Below, piece after piece: positions 35,746-48,100 of a stretch of DNA of 64,000 bases. The stretch is from Hymenoscyphus infarciens (taxonomy: Eukaryota; Ascomycota; Leotiomycetes; Helotiales; Helotiaceae): the NCBI GenBank assembly GCA_001414345.1, contig LLCB01000182.1, positions 1 to 64,000 of the forward strand, given 5' to 3'. The notes below the pieces were generated by a model. The model was not told the DNA's origin and ran no database searches. It was given only the letters and a program-made list of their open reading frames with translations. The position numbers were made by a program, and so were the translations under genes. How positions within the stretch are numbered: the stretch's first letter is position 1; each line of letters opens with the position of its first letter.

Positions 35746-36487
35746 AAAGCTTATTAGTATAGCTTTATTAGCTTTTTTATCTAGCTTCTTAATACTTTTT
35801 TACTTATTCTTATAAAAGGCTATAGAAAAAAACTAAATATCTTTATATTACTTATATAAGGCTATTTCTTATATTTAAGCTTATAAGAGGTTTTATAGTC
35901 TAGTTAAGAATAAGGTGTTCTATTATATAAATAAGTAGCTATTATTATAGCTTCTTCTTAAAATAGAAAAGATAAATTAGTATAATATAAAAAAATATCT
36001 AACTTTATTAAGTATAGTATAATTTATTCTTTCTATTAATCTATTAGACTCTAGAGTATAAACTAGTAATAATTAATATATTATTCTATATTCTAGAGAG
36101 ATATAAAATTTATTATTAATAAATTCTATACTATTAAGTATCTATACTATATATTCTTATATACTTATTATTTATATTATTTTCTTCTTTATTCTTAAAC
36201 TCTATAAAAGCTATATAAGCTTCACTTTTACTTCTTAGTAGCTTAACTTCTAAGAAAATAGAGTACTTATCTAGAAAAGTTATAAAATATTTATAGTTAT
36301 TATAAGTATTAGGTCTTATAAGACTATATAAATTACTACTAACTTTTTCTAATAGAGTAAAGATTCTACTACTTATTAGTCTCTTTATCTTATTAGTAAA
36401 TTTACTTTTAAGACAGTTTTTATAATTAATAATACTATTATCTGTATCTTTATTAGATATTCTATTATTATAACCTTTTATAGTAAT
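35746..36487 (-). pseudogene. Copia2 relic, part 3 (integrase)
   Basis: Matches Copia1 11,745-12,480 in the same orientation, covering the integrase core and part of the GAG-pre-integrase zinc-binding region. RIP changes are dense. It ends where X-family sequence begins. Confidence 0.8.
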
Positions 36488-36830
36488 AATAACTTTCTAA
36501 TTTATAGCTTATAAATAGTATTAGATATAATAAATAGCTTAGAACTACTTAGAACTATTTTAAACCTTTTTAAACTATAGCTAGCTATAGCTTTAATTAA
36601 TTTAATAATTCTAATTAATTTAGAAAAGAATTAGAAATAGAATCTTTCTAAATAAAATCAGAGGTTTTTAAACTATAGTCTAGTTATAGCTTTAATTTCT
36701 TTAACTATTCTAAATAACTCTAAATAGAATTAGATACTATATTAACTCTTACTTAAGTTAATAAAAATTAATTTAATACTAATTTAAACTAGGTTTAAGT
36801 AAAAGTAAGTAGATATATATATATATAGTT
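36488..36830 (+). mobile_element. X6: right-block fragment of an X element
   Basis: Degraded right subterminal repeats, with the landmark TATAGCTAGCTATAG present, and the X right end ending near AGTAGATATATATATATA. The left part and core are missing or highly altered. Confidence 0.6.
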
Positions 36831-37200
36831 AAACTACTACTAGTACTTAGTTTTATCTTTACTCTAGCCTAGTCTAGTACTAAAACTAAACTTATCTCGG
36901 CTATAAAGTTAGAATACTATAAAGTATATAAATTAGTTTAGGAAATATACGTGGAAATAGTACGTGCTAGTAGAATACGACGAGATAATAAATCGAAGAG
37001 TTTATATTAGATATATATCTACTTCGAGGCTTCTGATTCGTCTTGAAAAATAAATATCGTCGTTATACCAACTAATAACTACGACCGACGATTTGCGACT
37101 GTGGAATATAATGCCGAGCGACCGACCGATACCAACAAATGCGCAATAGAAAGTTCGATACGACGATGAGCCAGTCGATAAATTAGAGAGTGAATATTTC
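36831..37200. other. Transition zone with a diverged X/Z core remnant
   Basis: 36,940-37,190 contains words of the core in order (GGAAATAGTACGTG, CTTCGAGGCTTCTGATTCG, GACCGACGATT, CGATACGACGATGAG) but with substitutions that are not only RIP type. This suggests an older or sister core. It marks the boundary between AT-rich DNA and the gene-bearing block. Confidence 0.5.
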
Positions 37201-38112
37201 TAAATTTTAATCAGGTCGTGCCTTCCTCGTTCGCTGTAGCAGCTCATAACTTGGCCTCACGACACGAGACTACCTGTACAGTCGCTCCTTCCTTCGTAAC
37301 TCGGCGTCGCGATCAGTTACCACGGCGAGAGTACGAGGGAAGGCAAGATTCTGTCTACATCTAGATCACTACCTAGGTAGAGTACCTACTCTACCTAGGT
37401 ACAGCCCAAGGTCAATAGAAGGCACAAACTTGGGATCACATCTACTATCAGTCGTTAGCTCTCACTGCGCAGTGTCGTTTAAAGCACTTCGTTAATCTTG
37501 AATCACTTACCTACGAAAACATTCCGAAATTGATAGCTTCGTACAGCTGTTTTTCTTTCTTCTTGAACACTAACTTGAGAGTTAGCAGAATGATCTTGAG
37601 AGGCCGTCGTTGAAAGAGTGACCGGAACGCCACACTCTATACAGCTTAAATTTCGTCTTCTAACGGAACAAGCTTGGAACCTACAACTACTAAATATTCT
37701 AGATCCATGATGTTGTTTATGTGAACATTTCCTAACTGTTCAGTTTTCATCAGCTATACAGAGTATTTTCTTACTTTTAGTAAGAATGCTTATGGAGAGG
37801 GTTCGTGGCCGAACACCCGGTGCAATGCCAACCACCTAAATTTTCAAGCAACTCCCCCGTTCTTCCTTTTTCCACATCCATCATCATTTCGGCTCCCCAT
37901 CCAAGCCTGATAAGTTTCTCCGCGACGAAGGATTCAAAATCCACGAGCCGTGATGGTGGAAAGCTTGATAATGCAAGCTTTGCAGGGTTCGTTGCGGGAT
38001 GCCAATCAATTGCCCACGTTGATCTGTCCCACGTTGCCCACGTTCATCACAGGCGGGGCAACATGTACTACCATCCACTTTTAGTATTACAGAATGGGAA
38101 GCTAGCTGAGCG
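37201..38112. other. Intergenic region upstream of the sphingomyelinase-like gene
   Basis: Balanced composition with no convincing gene. 37,212-37,346 is bounded by opposed copies of GCCTTCCTCGT / ACGAGGGAAGGC, which suggests a small foldback element. A perfect 14-bp palindrome follows at 37,371. Three CCCACGTT motifs lie within 38,015-38,045. The 104-codon frame at 37,805-38,119 has no ATG start and low credibility. Confidence 0.5.
37371..37400. repeat. Near-perfect 30-bp palindrome
   Basis: ACCTAGGTAGAGTA, a CC spacer, then its exact complement TACTCTACCTAGGT. It lies about 870 bp upstream of the sphingomyelinase-like start codon. It may be a transposon footprint or a protein-binding site. 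Confidence 0.9.
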
Positions 38113-38119
38113 TATATAA
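38113..38119 (+). promoter_or_regulatory. TATA box candidate
   Basis: TATATAA about 122 bp upstream of the chosen ATG. It is followed by a duplicated 19-bp word TCAATCCGGTCGTTCCTTC (38,128-38,146 and 38,165-38,183) and CT-rich sequence, typical of fungal core promoters and 5' UTRs. Confidence 0.55.
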
Positions 38120-38240
38120 GACACTTCTCAATCCGGTCGTTCCTTCAATCTCCCGTCCTCTTCTTCAATCCGGTCGTTCCTTCCCTGGAGTCCGGACAGA
38201 TCAAGTGCTGTGGAAAAGCAAGAATCACAAACCCATCAAC

Positions 38241-40352
38241 ATGGCGAAAGTCCTTCTAGCTGCTGTGGCCGCATTCTTCATGCTTTTTCTGTCCGCACAA
38301 GCACAGTTACCAGGGGTTCCCTCCTTCGTGGTTCCATCGGCATTTCCAACCGCGGTCTTTTCAAGTTACTATCTGAAGCCAGCACCAACGTCAGAACCCC
38401 AGCCAGCAATCTTCGATCCAGTTCTCAACATCACGTACCCATTGAACCTCACGGATCCAAAAACAATTCCATCAGCCAGCAATGACCCAGTATATTATCC
38501 CGTTGCGATTGCGAACCTTACAAATGCTACCTCGGAGACGATCATTCAAGCAGCCATTGCAGAAATCAAAGACATCATTTCAGATAATGGTGGATTGTCG
38601 GGGAATTGTTCCAAGTGTGTTGCTGCTCTTAGTGTTGGAAAATTGGTCGCTCAAATGGCACCAACGTATATCCCAGATGCTCTGGTATCGTTGTGTCAGT
38701 CAACTGGTTTTGGAACAAACTCGTCTTGTAAAACTAGCTACGCGGCTACGAATTTCGGAGCTATCTGGACCCAGGTTCTTGCTTTGGCTGATATCAATGG
38801 TCTTGATGGGAAGTATATATGCAATTCGTTGAGCAGTACATTTTGTCCAGCTCCGGCGCTCACAGTATTGAACATCGCTGGCTTGTTTCCAAAACCAAAA
38901 CCACTGAACCCAGTTGTCCCAAAAGCAAGTGGGAAGCGTGTCAAAGTTCTTCATTTGTCGGATTTTCACCTGGATCCAAGATATCAGGTTGCTTCGGAGG
39001 CAAACTGTTCCTCGGGAATGTGCTGCAGGTATTCTGGGTCAACGGGTACTTCTCAGGCAGTGCTTCCAGCACCATTGTATGGTTCTTATAAGTAAGTATC
39101 TCGACCTGGTTTCAAAACACGTTCGGAGCTAAGGTTTTCCAGGTGTGATACTCCATATTATCTCGGCCTCGCAGCCTTACAATCAATCGCTTCCCTCACT
39201 GGAACAGGAACGACCAAATCCGACGCCGCATGGACAATTTACACTGGTGATCTCGTATCGCACGATCCCGAAAATGAAATGTCGCAAGCATACGTTGAAT
39301 ACACCGAAACCAGCATCTACAGCATGTTCAAATCCTACCTCAAAGGTCCGGTCTTCCCAGTATTAGGAAATCATGATTCAAGCCCGGAAAACGTTGACAG
39401 TCCTCATAATCTCCCAGGACCACTCGGTCAGCAATTCAGTTGGAACTACAACCATGTTTCTGCCTTATGGCAACACAATGGATGGCTCAGTGCCACAGAA
39501 GCAAGTCAGGCTGCTGTCCACTACGCAGGCTACTCCATCAAAAACCACTACGGTCTCCGAATTATCACCCTCAACACCGATTTCTGGTATCGAACAAATT
39601 ACCTAAACTTCATCAACATTAGCAACCCAGATAACTCAGGAACCTTCAGTTTCCTCATCCAAGAATTGCAAGCAGCCGAAGACGCCGGAGAAAGAGTCTG
39701 GATAATCGGCCATGTCCTAAGTGGTTGGGATGGAACGAACCCTCTTCTTGGTCCAACAGATCTTTTCTACCAAATCGTCGATCGTTACTCTCCCCATGTA
39801 ATTGCAAACATTTTCTGGGGACACACACACGAAGATCAAGTCCTGATCTATTACGCCAACAATGGAACCCTCCAATCCGCCGCCACCGCCCAAACAGTAG
39901 GTTGGATAGGGCCCTCCGTTACTCCCCTCACAAACCTCAATTCCGGGTACCGCATGTACTCAGTTGACACCGGAAACTTCGAGATCTACGACGTATACAC
40001 ATTCTACTCCGATATCTCCAAAACTCCCTCTCTCAATGCCACAGGTCCCACTTATCAATTCGAATACTCCACCCGGGACACCTACGGACCTGCTATCCAC
40101 TGGCCTGAAAATGCACCGTTGAATGCTACGTTCTGGCATGGGGTTACAGTTGCGATGGAGGGGAATAGAAGTTTGGTTGAGGCTTTTAATACTTATCAGG
40201 GGAAGAGTAGTGGGAGGAGTCCAAATTGTACTAGTGATGCATGTGCGCAGGCTAAGGTTTGTTATATGAGGAGTGGGAGTGCGGCTTTGGGGAGGGCTTG
40301 TCCGCAGGGGTTTGCGAGTGTGCAGAGTGCGTATACGGGAAAGAATTTTTGA
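38241..40352 (+). CDS. Secreted acid sphingomyelinase-like phosphodiesterase
   Basis: Two exons, 38,241-39,091 and 39,143-40,352, give 686 residues, normal for fungal acid-sphingomyelinase-like proteins. The ATG at 38,241 (context ATCAACATGGCG) opens with a ~22-residue signal peptide. The in-frame GTG at 38,205 is not needed. A saposin-B-like Cys domain covers about residues 123-202 (NCSKC ... STFC). The calcineurin-like metallophosphoesterase domain follows, with metal ligands D241-F-H243, G-D320, G-N360-H361-D362, G-H474 and G-H511-T-H513 all present. Several N-x-S/T sites and a Cys-rich C-terminus fit extracellular or vacuolar location. The family cleaves phosphodiesters such as sphingomyelin, giving ceramide and phosphocholine. 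The true substrate in a fungus is uncertain. No truncation, missing ligand or RIP damage is seen. Confidence 0.93.
39092..39142 (+). other. Intron of the sphingomyelinase-like gene
   Basis: 51 bp, GTAAGT donor and TTTTCCAG acceptor, with a CTAAG branch-like site about 10 bp before the acceptor. Splicing joins AA|G to give ...YGSYK-CDTPYYLGLAAL, the conserved junction in this family. The unspliced frame stops at once (TAAGTAAG). Confidence 0.93.
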
Positions 40353-41230
40353 GGTGTTGAAGGGAACGAGGGAGAGAAGGAGGGGATAAAAATGGGAATA
40401 ATTAGATAATGGAAAATTTTGTATAGAAGATACAATTTTTGGGAGAAATGCTTTGCTTGTTCCTGCTTGCTACTTGACTTGCTTAAGTGGATGTGATACG
40501 TGGGTTGACTGATATTTGTTAGCTTACTTACACGATGATATTGGTCCTCGAGATATAAGGTTCGGTTTGCTCGATAGTATTCATCTCACTGAAAGATTGT
40601 TTGGTTTACTAGTAACGTGTACTTAAGCCTCAAATGTGAATGTTTTAGTTACTTAGTAGGTAAACGCCAAGTTGCTCTTTCTGCTAAGGCAAAACGAGAA
40701 CCAGTCTCGTGATAAACAATAAAGCGGCAGTAAAAACCTTCTATACTTCTCGTTGTTCTAACATTCTAGGACAATTAAAGTTCATTGTTCTAACTGCGTA
40801 GGATAATTTCAAATTATTCAAAGTATATAGGACAATTTCTATGAATTACCTTAGAGAGTTAGAACAACGAGGGCTAGATAGGTAGGTACGCATCTGATGT
40901 TGCTTTTTATGCCTATCGCAAGCTAGTTCCACTCTATTTATTATAAAAAGAGGAAAAGGTATTATAATACGAGCTAAAAACAAACACTAACTCGCTAAAG
41001 CCCCTCTAAAACCACTTCTTTCAAAGCACCTACCAAAAGCAACCTATATACCTGAGAACCAAAGAGAAGCAAAAAATAGCAAAGATATATAAATCTAATA
41101 GGCCTCTTCCGCGATCCTAGCAAGCTAGACTGAAATCATCTTTACTTTCAAAGACGCTCCGCGAGGAGGGCCACTGTTAGACATAAAACGAGTTATTCCC
41201 ACTTTATTCCACGCACCTCAACTCTATCTC
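40353..41230. other. Intergenic region downstream of the sphingomyelinase-like gene
   Basis: A/T-rich 3' UTR-like sequence to about 40,440, then unassigned DNA that keeps CpA/TpG and so lies outside the RIP compartment. It includes the foldback element at 40,749-40,871. 40,900-41,230 shows no gene. Confidence 0.55.
40749..40871. mobile_element. 123-bp foldback (MITE-like) element
   Basis: 14-bp perfect terminal inverted repeats CTCGTTGTTCTAAC / GTTAGAACAACGAG. Inside, GTTCTAAC-N4-TAGGACAATT occurs twice in direct order, and a shorter TAGGACAATTTC occurs before the right end. No clear target duplication. Too small to code. Confidence 0.75.
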
Positions 41231-42287
41231 GCGAAACAAAGTACCGCTTGACGAACTATACTTAGCGCCTTTTTTATATTATATACTCGTAAATAATTAT
41301 TCAAAAAATTATCAGATAAGGTAAGTACTCTCTTAATAGAATCTAAGACACTAGTATCTAGTAGTAATTAGTTTTATATAATCTCTTTGCTATACTAGCC
41401 TTAGACTTCTAATTAAAGTAGATATATTTAATTAAACATTTATAAAAGCCTTCGTTAAAAGTGCTTATTAAGATATACTCTTAGAATTATAGATATTATA
41501 ATCTTATTAGTATTAGAACTTGTCTTATCTATTAGTATAAGAAGCTAGCTTATAATTTCAAGTAAGTATATCTCTTCTTATTCACTCTTATTATTATAGA
41601 AAAAGAGGTCTTATATAACCTCTTTTCTCTATATATATAGTAGAGTTTTCACCTTCGAATATAAAGCTTCTTAGAGCGTTTTTAACTTAAAAATACGTTA
41701 TACTTATTCTATACTTTTAAGTCTTTTCTATTTTATATTCTAAGCTCTATAAAAGTAAGCGAAGTATCTAGAATACTCTCTTAGAATATTTAGAATATTC
41801 TAATAAGAGTTTAAAATCTAATTAGTAAGCTAGATAGAGATAAAAAGTAGAATTAGAGAAAGTGAAATAGATAATATAAATACTAGCTTTATAGTTTTAA
41901 GTATTTTAAAAGATTATAAAAGTCGATAAATAAGACTAGCTAGTATCTATTCTCTTTTAAGAAATAGTAAGTACTTTTAGTATTTAGAAATAGTCTTATA
42001 TTATATAATTATCTAATTACTCTCTTCTTTTTTTACTATTTCTTTGCTTCTATAAAATCGTTTCTTTTAAAATAATAAGTAATAAAATTAGATATTTTAG
42101 ATAAAGTTTACTACTTTATAAGCTTATATTTATACGTGCGTTTATAAGTAGGTCTCTAAATTCCTTATTTTTAAAATAACTTAGAAGACTCTATCTACTT
42201 TAAAGAGAGCGAAGAGAGAGAGAGAGTAGAGAGTAAAAGAAAGCGTAGAATTTAAAAATTAAAATAATTCTTATTTTAAATACTTTA
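41231..42287. other. AT-rich RIP-degraded DNA, no gene identified
   Basis: Strong TpA excess and stops in every frame. Presumably decayed transposon. No domain can be read. Confidence 0.6.
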
Positions 42288-42634
42288 GAGCCTATTTAGC
42301 TCGTATATGTCTAGAATATATACTACTAAGAATTATAAAATAATATATATATTTAAATATAATATAAATAGTTTAAACTTATATATCTTAGTATATATAT
42401 ATATATAGAATATAAAATACTTAAAAAATATTTAGACTTTTAGAGATATAAATCTTTATACTAGTAAACTACTACTACTATAGCTTTATATATACTAATA
42501 TATATATTATAAGCTAAACGATTACTTAAAATACTAAGAAATAATTAATAATATATACTAACTTATATAGTATTACTCTTTAGAGTATCTCGTTATATAT
42601 ATATTTAAAGAATTTATATAAGCTAAATAAGCTT
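42288..42634. mobile_element. MITE M1, 347 bp, TTA target duplication
   Basis: Ends GAGCCTATTTAGCTCGTATA and, inverted, AGCTAAATAAGCTT (RIP-altered), flanked by TTA (42,285-42,287; 42,635-42,637). Same family as M2 at 52,696. A 3-bp TTA duplication is typical of PIF/Harbinger elements. No coding sequence. Confidence 0.75.
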
Positions 42635-42830
42635 TTAAAAAAGCCTAAGCTTTACTGATTATAAGCTCTTTACTCTTATAGAATATTATTATTTTTTAAT
42701 ACTAATTATATACTAAAAACTTCCTTATAAAACCAATAATAAGAGCCTCGATTCTGCTATATTATATATAGTATAGAACACTCTAAGCAGAGAGAGCGCT
42801 TTACTTTCGTAGAGGAGCTTAATTCTAGCT
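42635..42830. other. Boundary of AT-rich block
   Basis: RIP-type sequence grades at about 42,830 into balanced DNA that contains CpA/TpG. Confidence 0.5.
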
Positions 42831-45137
42831 ACTGCAAAAATCGGGGTTTTCACCAAGTCCCGCATCCCAGGCCACAGCGCATCCTAACCTCAGACCCAAA
42901 GAAAGTCCACCCCAACATCGTAGGCAACTATAACATAAACATAAGGTTTTATTTTACGCGAATATGAAAGAAAGTAAGCGCATTACTTCTAACCAGCTTC
43001 GGAATTATAAAACCATTGCGTTGTTGTGATGCGACTTGTTGGGTTTAGGAGAGGCTGAGAGGTATGAGAGGCTGAGGGGCAGCGCCAAGGAAAGGGCTTG
43101 GTGAAAATTGGAAAATCGACTTCTGTATCTCACCGCACCACGGTATTGCATGCTTTGAAGACTTAATAATAAGGGGGTTTGAAGTGAAAAACGATATGCT
43201 TACCGTAGAGGACAATTTATCCAGTTCCGTGGAAATTCCATTGGAAGAATTGATGGTCTTCACTACTCACTTCACGAAACAACTGGAAACCCGACTTTCG
43301 AGGTTCTTTCCGCTATAGTAAGAGTATATTGACGCGGCATCCTGTCGCATTTTCCGACATTATCAACTATCACAAACGATACAAATCTGTGGGTCTATGC
43401 TGCAAATTCTACTTGGAATGATTCTTCGCTTTGTGTAAAAGATTCGACAAGTTACTCAGTTATCGAATCAGATACCAGCTTACTGCCCCCATCACCATTT
43501 TCGTGGCTAGTGGTTTTACTAAGGGATATTGAAATAAATCTTATAGTATTAGTTAGTTAGACCACGTTAGAATACTTTCTTATCCAGCTTCGTTGCTTAT
43601 GTAGTATTATAAACTCCTTATACTTCTTCTCACTTAGTAACAGAAAGTCACTATCAACGCTGATTAGAGGGGAGAATAACCTAGTACAGACAGGTCTTGC
43701 TTGCCTGTAGCCCCCTAAGCCACCATTGTGACAAGATATACAAGTGTAGAAGAAGCATAGAACATACGAAGGAGCGAGGTTCATCAAAGGGTTAGGTAGC
43801 ACTCTCAGAAACGACAGCAAAAATAATCTTGGAAGGTGAAATGAATTTGAACAGCGGACGTTCACGACAGTGTTTTTTACCGCACGTAGTCTCGTCTATT
43901 ATACGAATGTCCAAGTGACTATATCACTAAGACTTTCCAGAAAGTCCTCCTAGTGTGATTTCACACCGTGGTTGTAGAGAAATATATCTGCATGACCTCT
44001 CAGCTCGTGCCTTGCTTAGTGGTCGACAACGGATTATATATAGGCGAAGGAATCAAGATCTAGTAATTTACTTGTAAAACAAGCACTGAAAAGAATAGTT
44101 TTGTTTTTACAGAAGCGACCTGGCAAGTTTTGTCTAAGTGCCGTTGAGGGTAATATTTTTCGCCCCTGACGCCACCTTGCCAATTAAGTCTAAGAAGAGT
44201 TCTGTCTCAAAAGTTTATTTAACCATAAAGCTGGCTGAAATACGAGGAACCACTGATTTCCTAAAGATTTCCCGCTCTCCCCCTAGCTTAAAGCCACAGG
44301 ACCCCAGGTTTTGCGCGATCTTGCCAACCCAGGAGTACTAAAACAGAACCCAGCTCACTCAGCTTGCTTCTTGACTACTTTTCGTAAGTAGTTTTGGCGT
44401 CTTCCAGACTTCTACCGCGTTTGACAATTACGCGTAGCTAAGCGAGATATCCTCCCATCATTGTTTAAAAGTAGCATCTGTACATGTACAAGGTGGAGGA
44501 GACAACACTGGAGCTGAAGTTGAGGCCTGTGGGGCTGTGTGGGTGTGCTCCATACATATTTGGGGTGTGAAAACCTGCTATAAAAAGACCGGGCGAGTCC
44601 AGGTGGCAAGGCTAGAAGCTCGCTTGCCATACTCTATTGTCATCGAGAAATCCCCTATGAGGCTCAAAATGTGGTCGAGAAGCCCCTTTTGCCGAAATTA
44701 CGTATTGAATGGGGGTGCGTGGTGGAGGGGGGGGGAAAGTTTTATTGGTTGCTACCCCAAAAGGATGAGGCTGCATATATTATTTTCTTTTTTAAGATGT
44801 TTCGGGCTACTTCCACAACCCCAGTGGAGAACCTGATCCCAACCCCCCTTGTCTAGAAGGCATCCATTCAGAAAGCTTCTCTCTATCGTGCTTTCCGCAT
44901 TGGGGGCGGGGTATGGTGCCATTTTGGAAAGATTCAAAGTTTGGCAATGTCTTGCATCCATCCCGCAGGCCGCAGTTGTCAGATGCGGCTCTTCCCAGAA
45001 AAGCAGCGCATCAGAGATTCCCCTCGAAACACGGAGCATATAGAACGAGGCTCTCGCGATTATAGGCTTGTCAGTTCAATTTTTTTACCTGAATTTCTCA
45101 ATCAAAGTTCCAAAATAACAAGTCTCAACTCATCAAG
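42831..45137. other. Intergenic region upstream of the HET gene
   Basis: Balanced composition with no RIP signature. A possible exon lies at 43,076-43,318. A small hairpin (GACTTTC, CA, GAAAGTC) is at about 43,932-43,947. Short frames at 44,138-45,162 lack family features and good starts. The last 75 bp before the HET start codon are T/A-rich with CAAG repeats, like a fungal 5' UTR. Confidence 0.5.
43076..43318 (+). pseudogene. Possible exon or gene remnant
   Basis: An open frame between stops reads like real protein: ...IDFCISPHHGIACFEDLII, then KNDMLTVEDNLSSSVEIPLE and a basic end, stopping at CTATAG. The sequence CTATA|GTAAGA there could be a splice donor. No start codon precedes the first half, and no homologue is recognised. 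The antisense frame (43,045-43,263) is probably its shadow. Confidence 0.25.
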
Positions 45138-48100
45138 ATGTCCAAAAACTCTGCCTACGTGACGCTTCTTCCAAGAGCCAAAAGATCAGCACTACTTCGT
45201 TTCGATCCGGAAGATACGCAGCAGGATGAGGTTCGCTCGGAATCTGAACGGGTAATCATTCCAGAATTCACTTATCAACCCCTTCCACGGGATCGAAAAG
45301 TAATACGGGTTCTTCGACTTTTACCAGGAGTTCTCGAGAATCCGCAAATTGTCTGCGAGATGTTCGAGGCCGAGTTTGACAAAAACGACAAGTTGGTGAA
45401 GCTTGGAAAGAACTGCGAGAGACCATTGGGCAGCCGTTTCGATAGCGAGTCCAACAAAGCAAATGGTGGCAACAACAACGATCACGAGGGCAATGATCAT
45501 AACCCAGGCGACAGCACCCCCAAAGACAACCCGAAGCCAACCATCATTGAGTTTGAAGCTTTGTCCTGGCGTTGGGGTGACGAGAAGCATGGCAAATTTG
45601 CTGTCATGATTGAGAAGGATGGCAAACTCTACCGGAAACGAGTGTCCGAAACCCTAGGCCTCGCTCTAAAATATATACGATGCGAGAAGGAGAGGTTTCT
45701 TTGGATTGATGCAATATGCATAAATCAAGAAAAAGCAGATGAGCGCAGCTCCCAGGTCGCAATGATGTCTCTCGTGTACGCTACTGCAACAAGAGCATGT
45801 GTATGGCTTGGCGAAGACGACGTGGAGAGTACCATGGCAATAAAATTTATCAAGGAGGATATCAACCAGCTCAAAAACTTCGACAGCATTTGCAAAAAAC
45901 AAGATTATGCTGAGAAATGGAAATCACTTCTCATGCTGATGCAACGACCATGGTTTTCCCGTCGCTGGGTCGTCCAGGAGGTTGTACTCGCCAAGAATGC
46001 ACTTGTATATTGTGGACCTGACAAGATAGAATGGCAAGAGTTGGCAATTGCTGTTGAGCTTTTTGTAGAGGTTGAAACTGCAACTCATAGGCTCTCGGAG
46101 CTGATGAAGAAGGATGATAAATTTTCTGTCATACCAAATTGGTTCGAACATATATCCGAACTTGGTGCAAGCCTTTTAGTCAACGCTACAGCGAGAGTGT
46201 ATCGATCCCGCGAAATCGAGAAATCCGACAGGGGCGGTGACATCCTTGGGAGAAAAGGAGTTTCAAGGAGGAGTTTACTCAGTCTCGAGTATCTGGTGAC
46301 TTCTCTGTCTATCTTCGACTGTGGAAGACCTCACGATTCCGTTTATGCTTTGGTTGCGATCGCCAGGGATGCCCGTCCATTTGCGCCTTCGGCTTTGATC
46401 GAGAAGACTCGAGAGACTTTAGCGTTCGAGTTATGCGAGTTTTTTCTGGAGGAAAAATCATACATACTCGATTACACCAGCCCCTACCCCGATGTATGCA
46501 GGGACTTCACTCGGTTTTGCATTGAGCGCTGCGCTAGCATTGATATGGTTCAGGCTCTTGACATTCTTTGCCGACCGTGGGCAAAGGACTGGCATCCCGG
46601 TGACAACGGACTTGGAAGCGAAGAACAGAAAGTTGGAACGCCAGGGGAATCAACCATATTGGATTTCCAGCAACAAACCAATCATAGCCAGGCGAAATTC
46701 CCCGAAAGAAGCTACAAACTTCGAATCAAGGTCCAAGATTTGAGAAAAAGATCCGGTGATCACGACAGACAAAGGTTGATTGAGCTACTGAAAGAGATAC
46801 ATTATCACCACGGCCAGGAATTACCCACCATCCCAGAAGAACCAGATGAGTTTGTGGAAGTTGGAGAATGCACTCGCGAGCAGTATTATGCATATGCGAG
46901 TCTTCACTTTTTCCTGCGCATCAAGCTCGCAATTCTGAGAAAAAACCTGGACGACCAAATAGGTAACGATGAGGACAATAAGCAAAGGTTGTCCGAGCTC
47001 CTCAGCGATATACAATATCGCGACCCTAAACAGGAGTTTGAACTTCAACAGGGCAAGGAAACGGATAAAATTCCTGGGCGATACTATGAAGTGTGGGATT
47101 GCGGTCGTGAGACGTATTATGAGTATTCCAAAAAGTATGCTAGATATAATCTATCAATCGAGAAATGGTTTCCGGACAAGAAAAACAAGAGTCATGACAG
47201 CCCAGTAGCGGAGAACGACGACGACGATTCGGGGGAGCCACCTAAAAAGCAGCGAAAAATCTCGAGCAAGAAAACAAAGAAGTCAAGGGTGAACGGACAT
47301 GTGAATGGGCAAACAGCAACTGGTGGTGAGAATGGGGGTTTCCAACAGAATGGGGGTCAAACGAAAAATCAAGTGTATTGTCCACCAGAGAAGGAACTCG
47401 GATTGCCATCTTGGGTTTCAAGAATCACAGCAGCTCCATTTGACATTTTCCCCCACCCTGGAATGGATATGGTCAAAATGGGCCGCAAGAATGCCGATCC
47501 GTTGGTAGGGGTTCCCCAGGATGGTCACAGGAACTACAATGCGGGACAGACCAAAAAGCTTGACCTGAAGTCTCTCAAGTTTCGAAGGAGACCACGGTGT
47601 GGCCATTATAGTCTCTATGTCAAAGGCTTCTGGTTGGATACAATAGAATCTGTTGCCCAAGTCTCTCAGGGTGGAGCGATTCCCGGTGAATGGCTTGATA
47701 TGGCCGGCTGGCCAGAGGCTCGGAGGCCCCAGCGGCCTGGTGAAGTTCTGAAGGACCCCCCACCAGAGTTTTGGAGGACTCTTGTTGCCGATCGAGGCAT
47801 GAACGACAGGAACCCCCCATACTACTACGCTCGAGCTTGCAAGGAGACAATTACCAAAGGGGGACTTCAGAGTGGTGCAGTGAATACTACTGCACTCATG
47901 CACAATGAAAGGAACTCCATCGTTGCTGAGTTTTGCAGACGTGTCCAAGCAGTAATATGGAATAGAGCACTTATCAAGACGGAGAACGGGAGTTTAGGAC
48001 TGGCATCTTCGAATGTGAAAAAGGGCGATATGGTGTGTATCATCTACGGCTGCACTGTTCCGCTTATTCTACGAAAAAATACATACAAAAAGAGAGAGGA

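Noticed and set aside
37805..38119. 104-codon plus ORF and its antisense partner upstream of the sphingomyelinase-like gene
   Set aside because: It starts at a non-ATG codon, overlaps the TATA box and has no family features. Both strands are open by chance.
38205..38240. N-terminal extension of the sphingomyelinase-like protein
   Set aside because: It begins with GTG. The ATG at 38,241 gives a clean signal peptide and better context.
43557..43865. 102-codon minus ORF
   Set aside because: It starts with GTG and has no recognisable domain or neighbouring exon.
44138..45162. Several 60-99 codon ORFs upstream of the HET gene
   Set aside because: They overlap on both strands, are low in complexity and lack domains or splice support.
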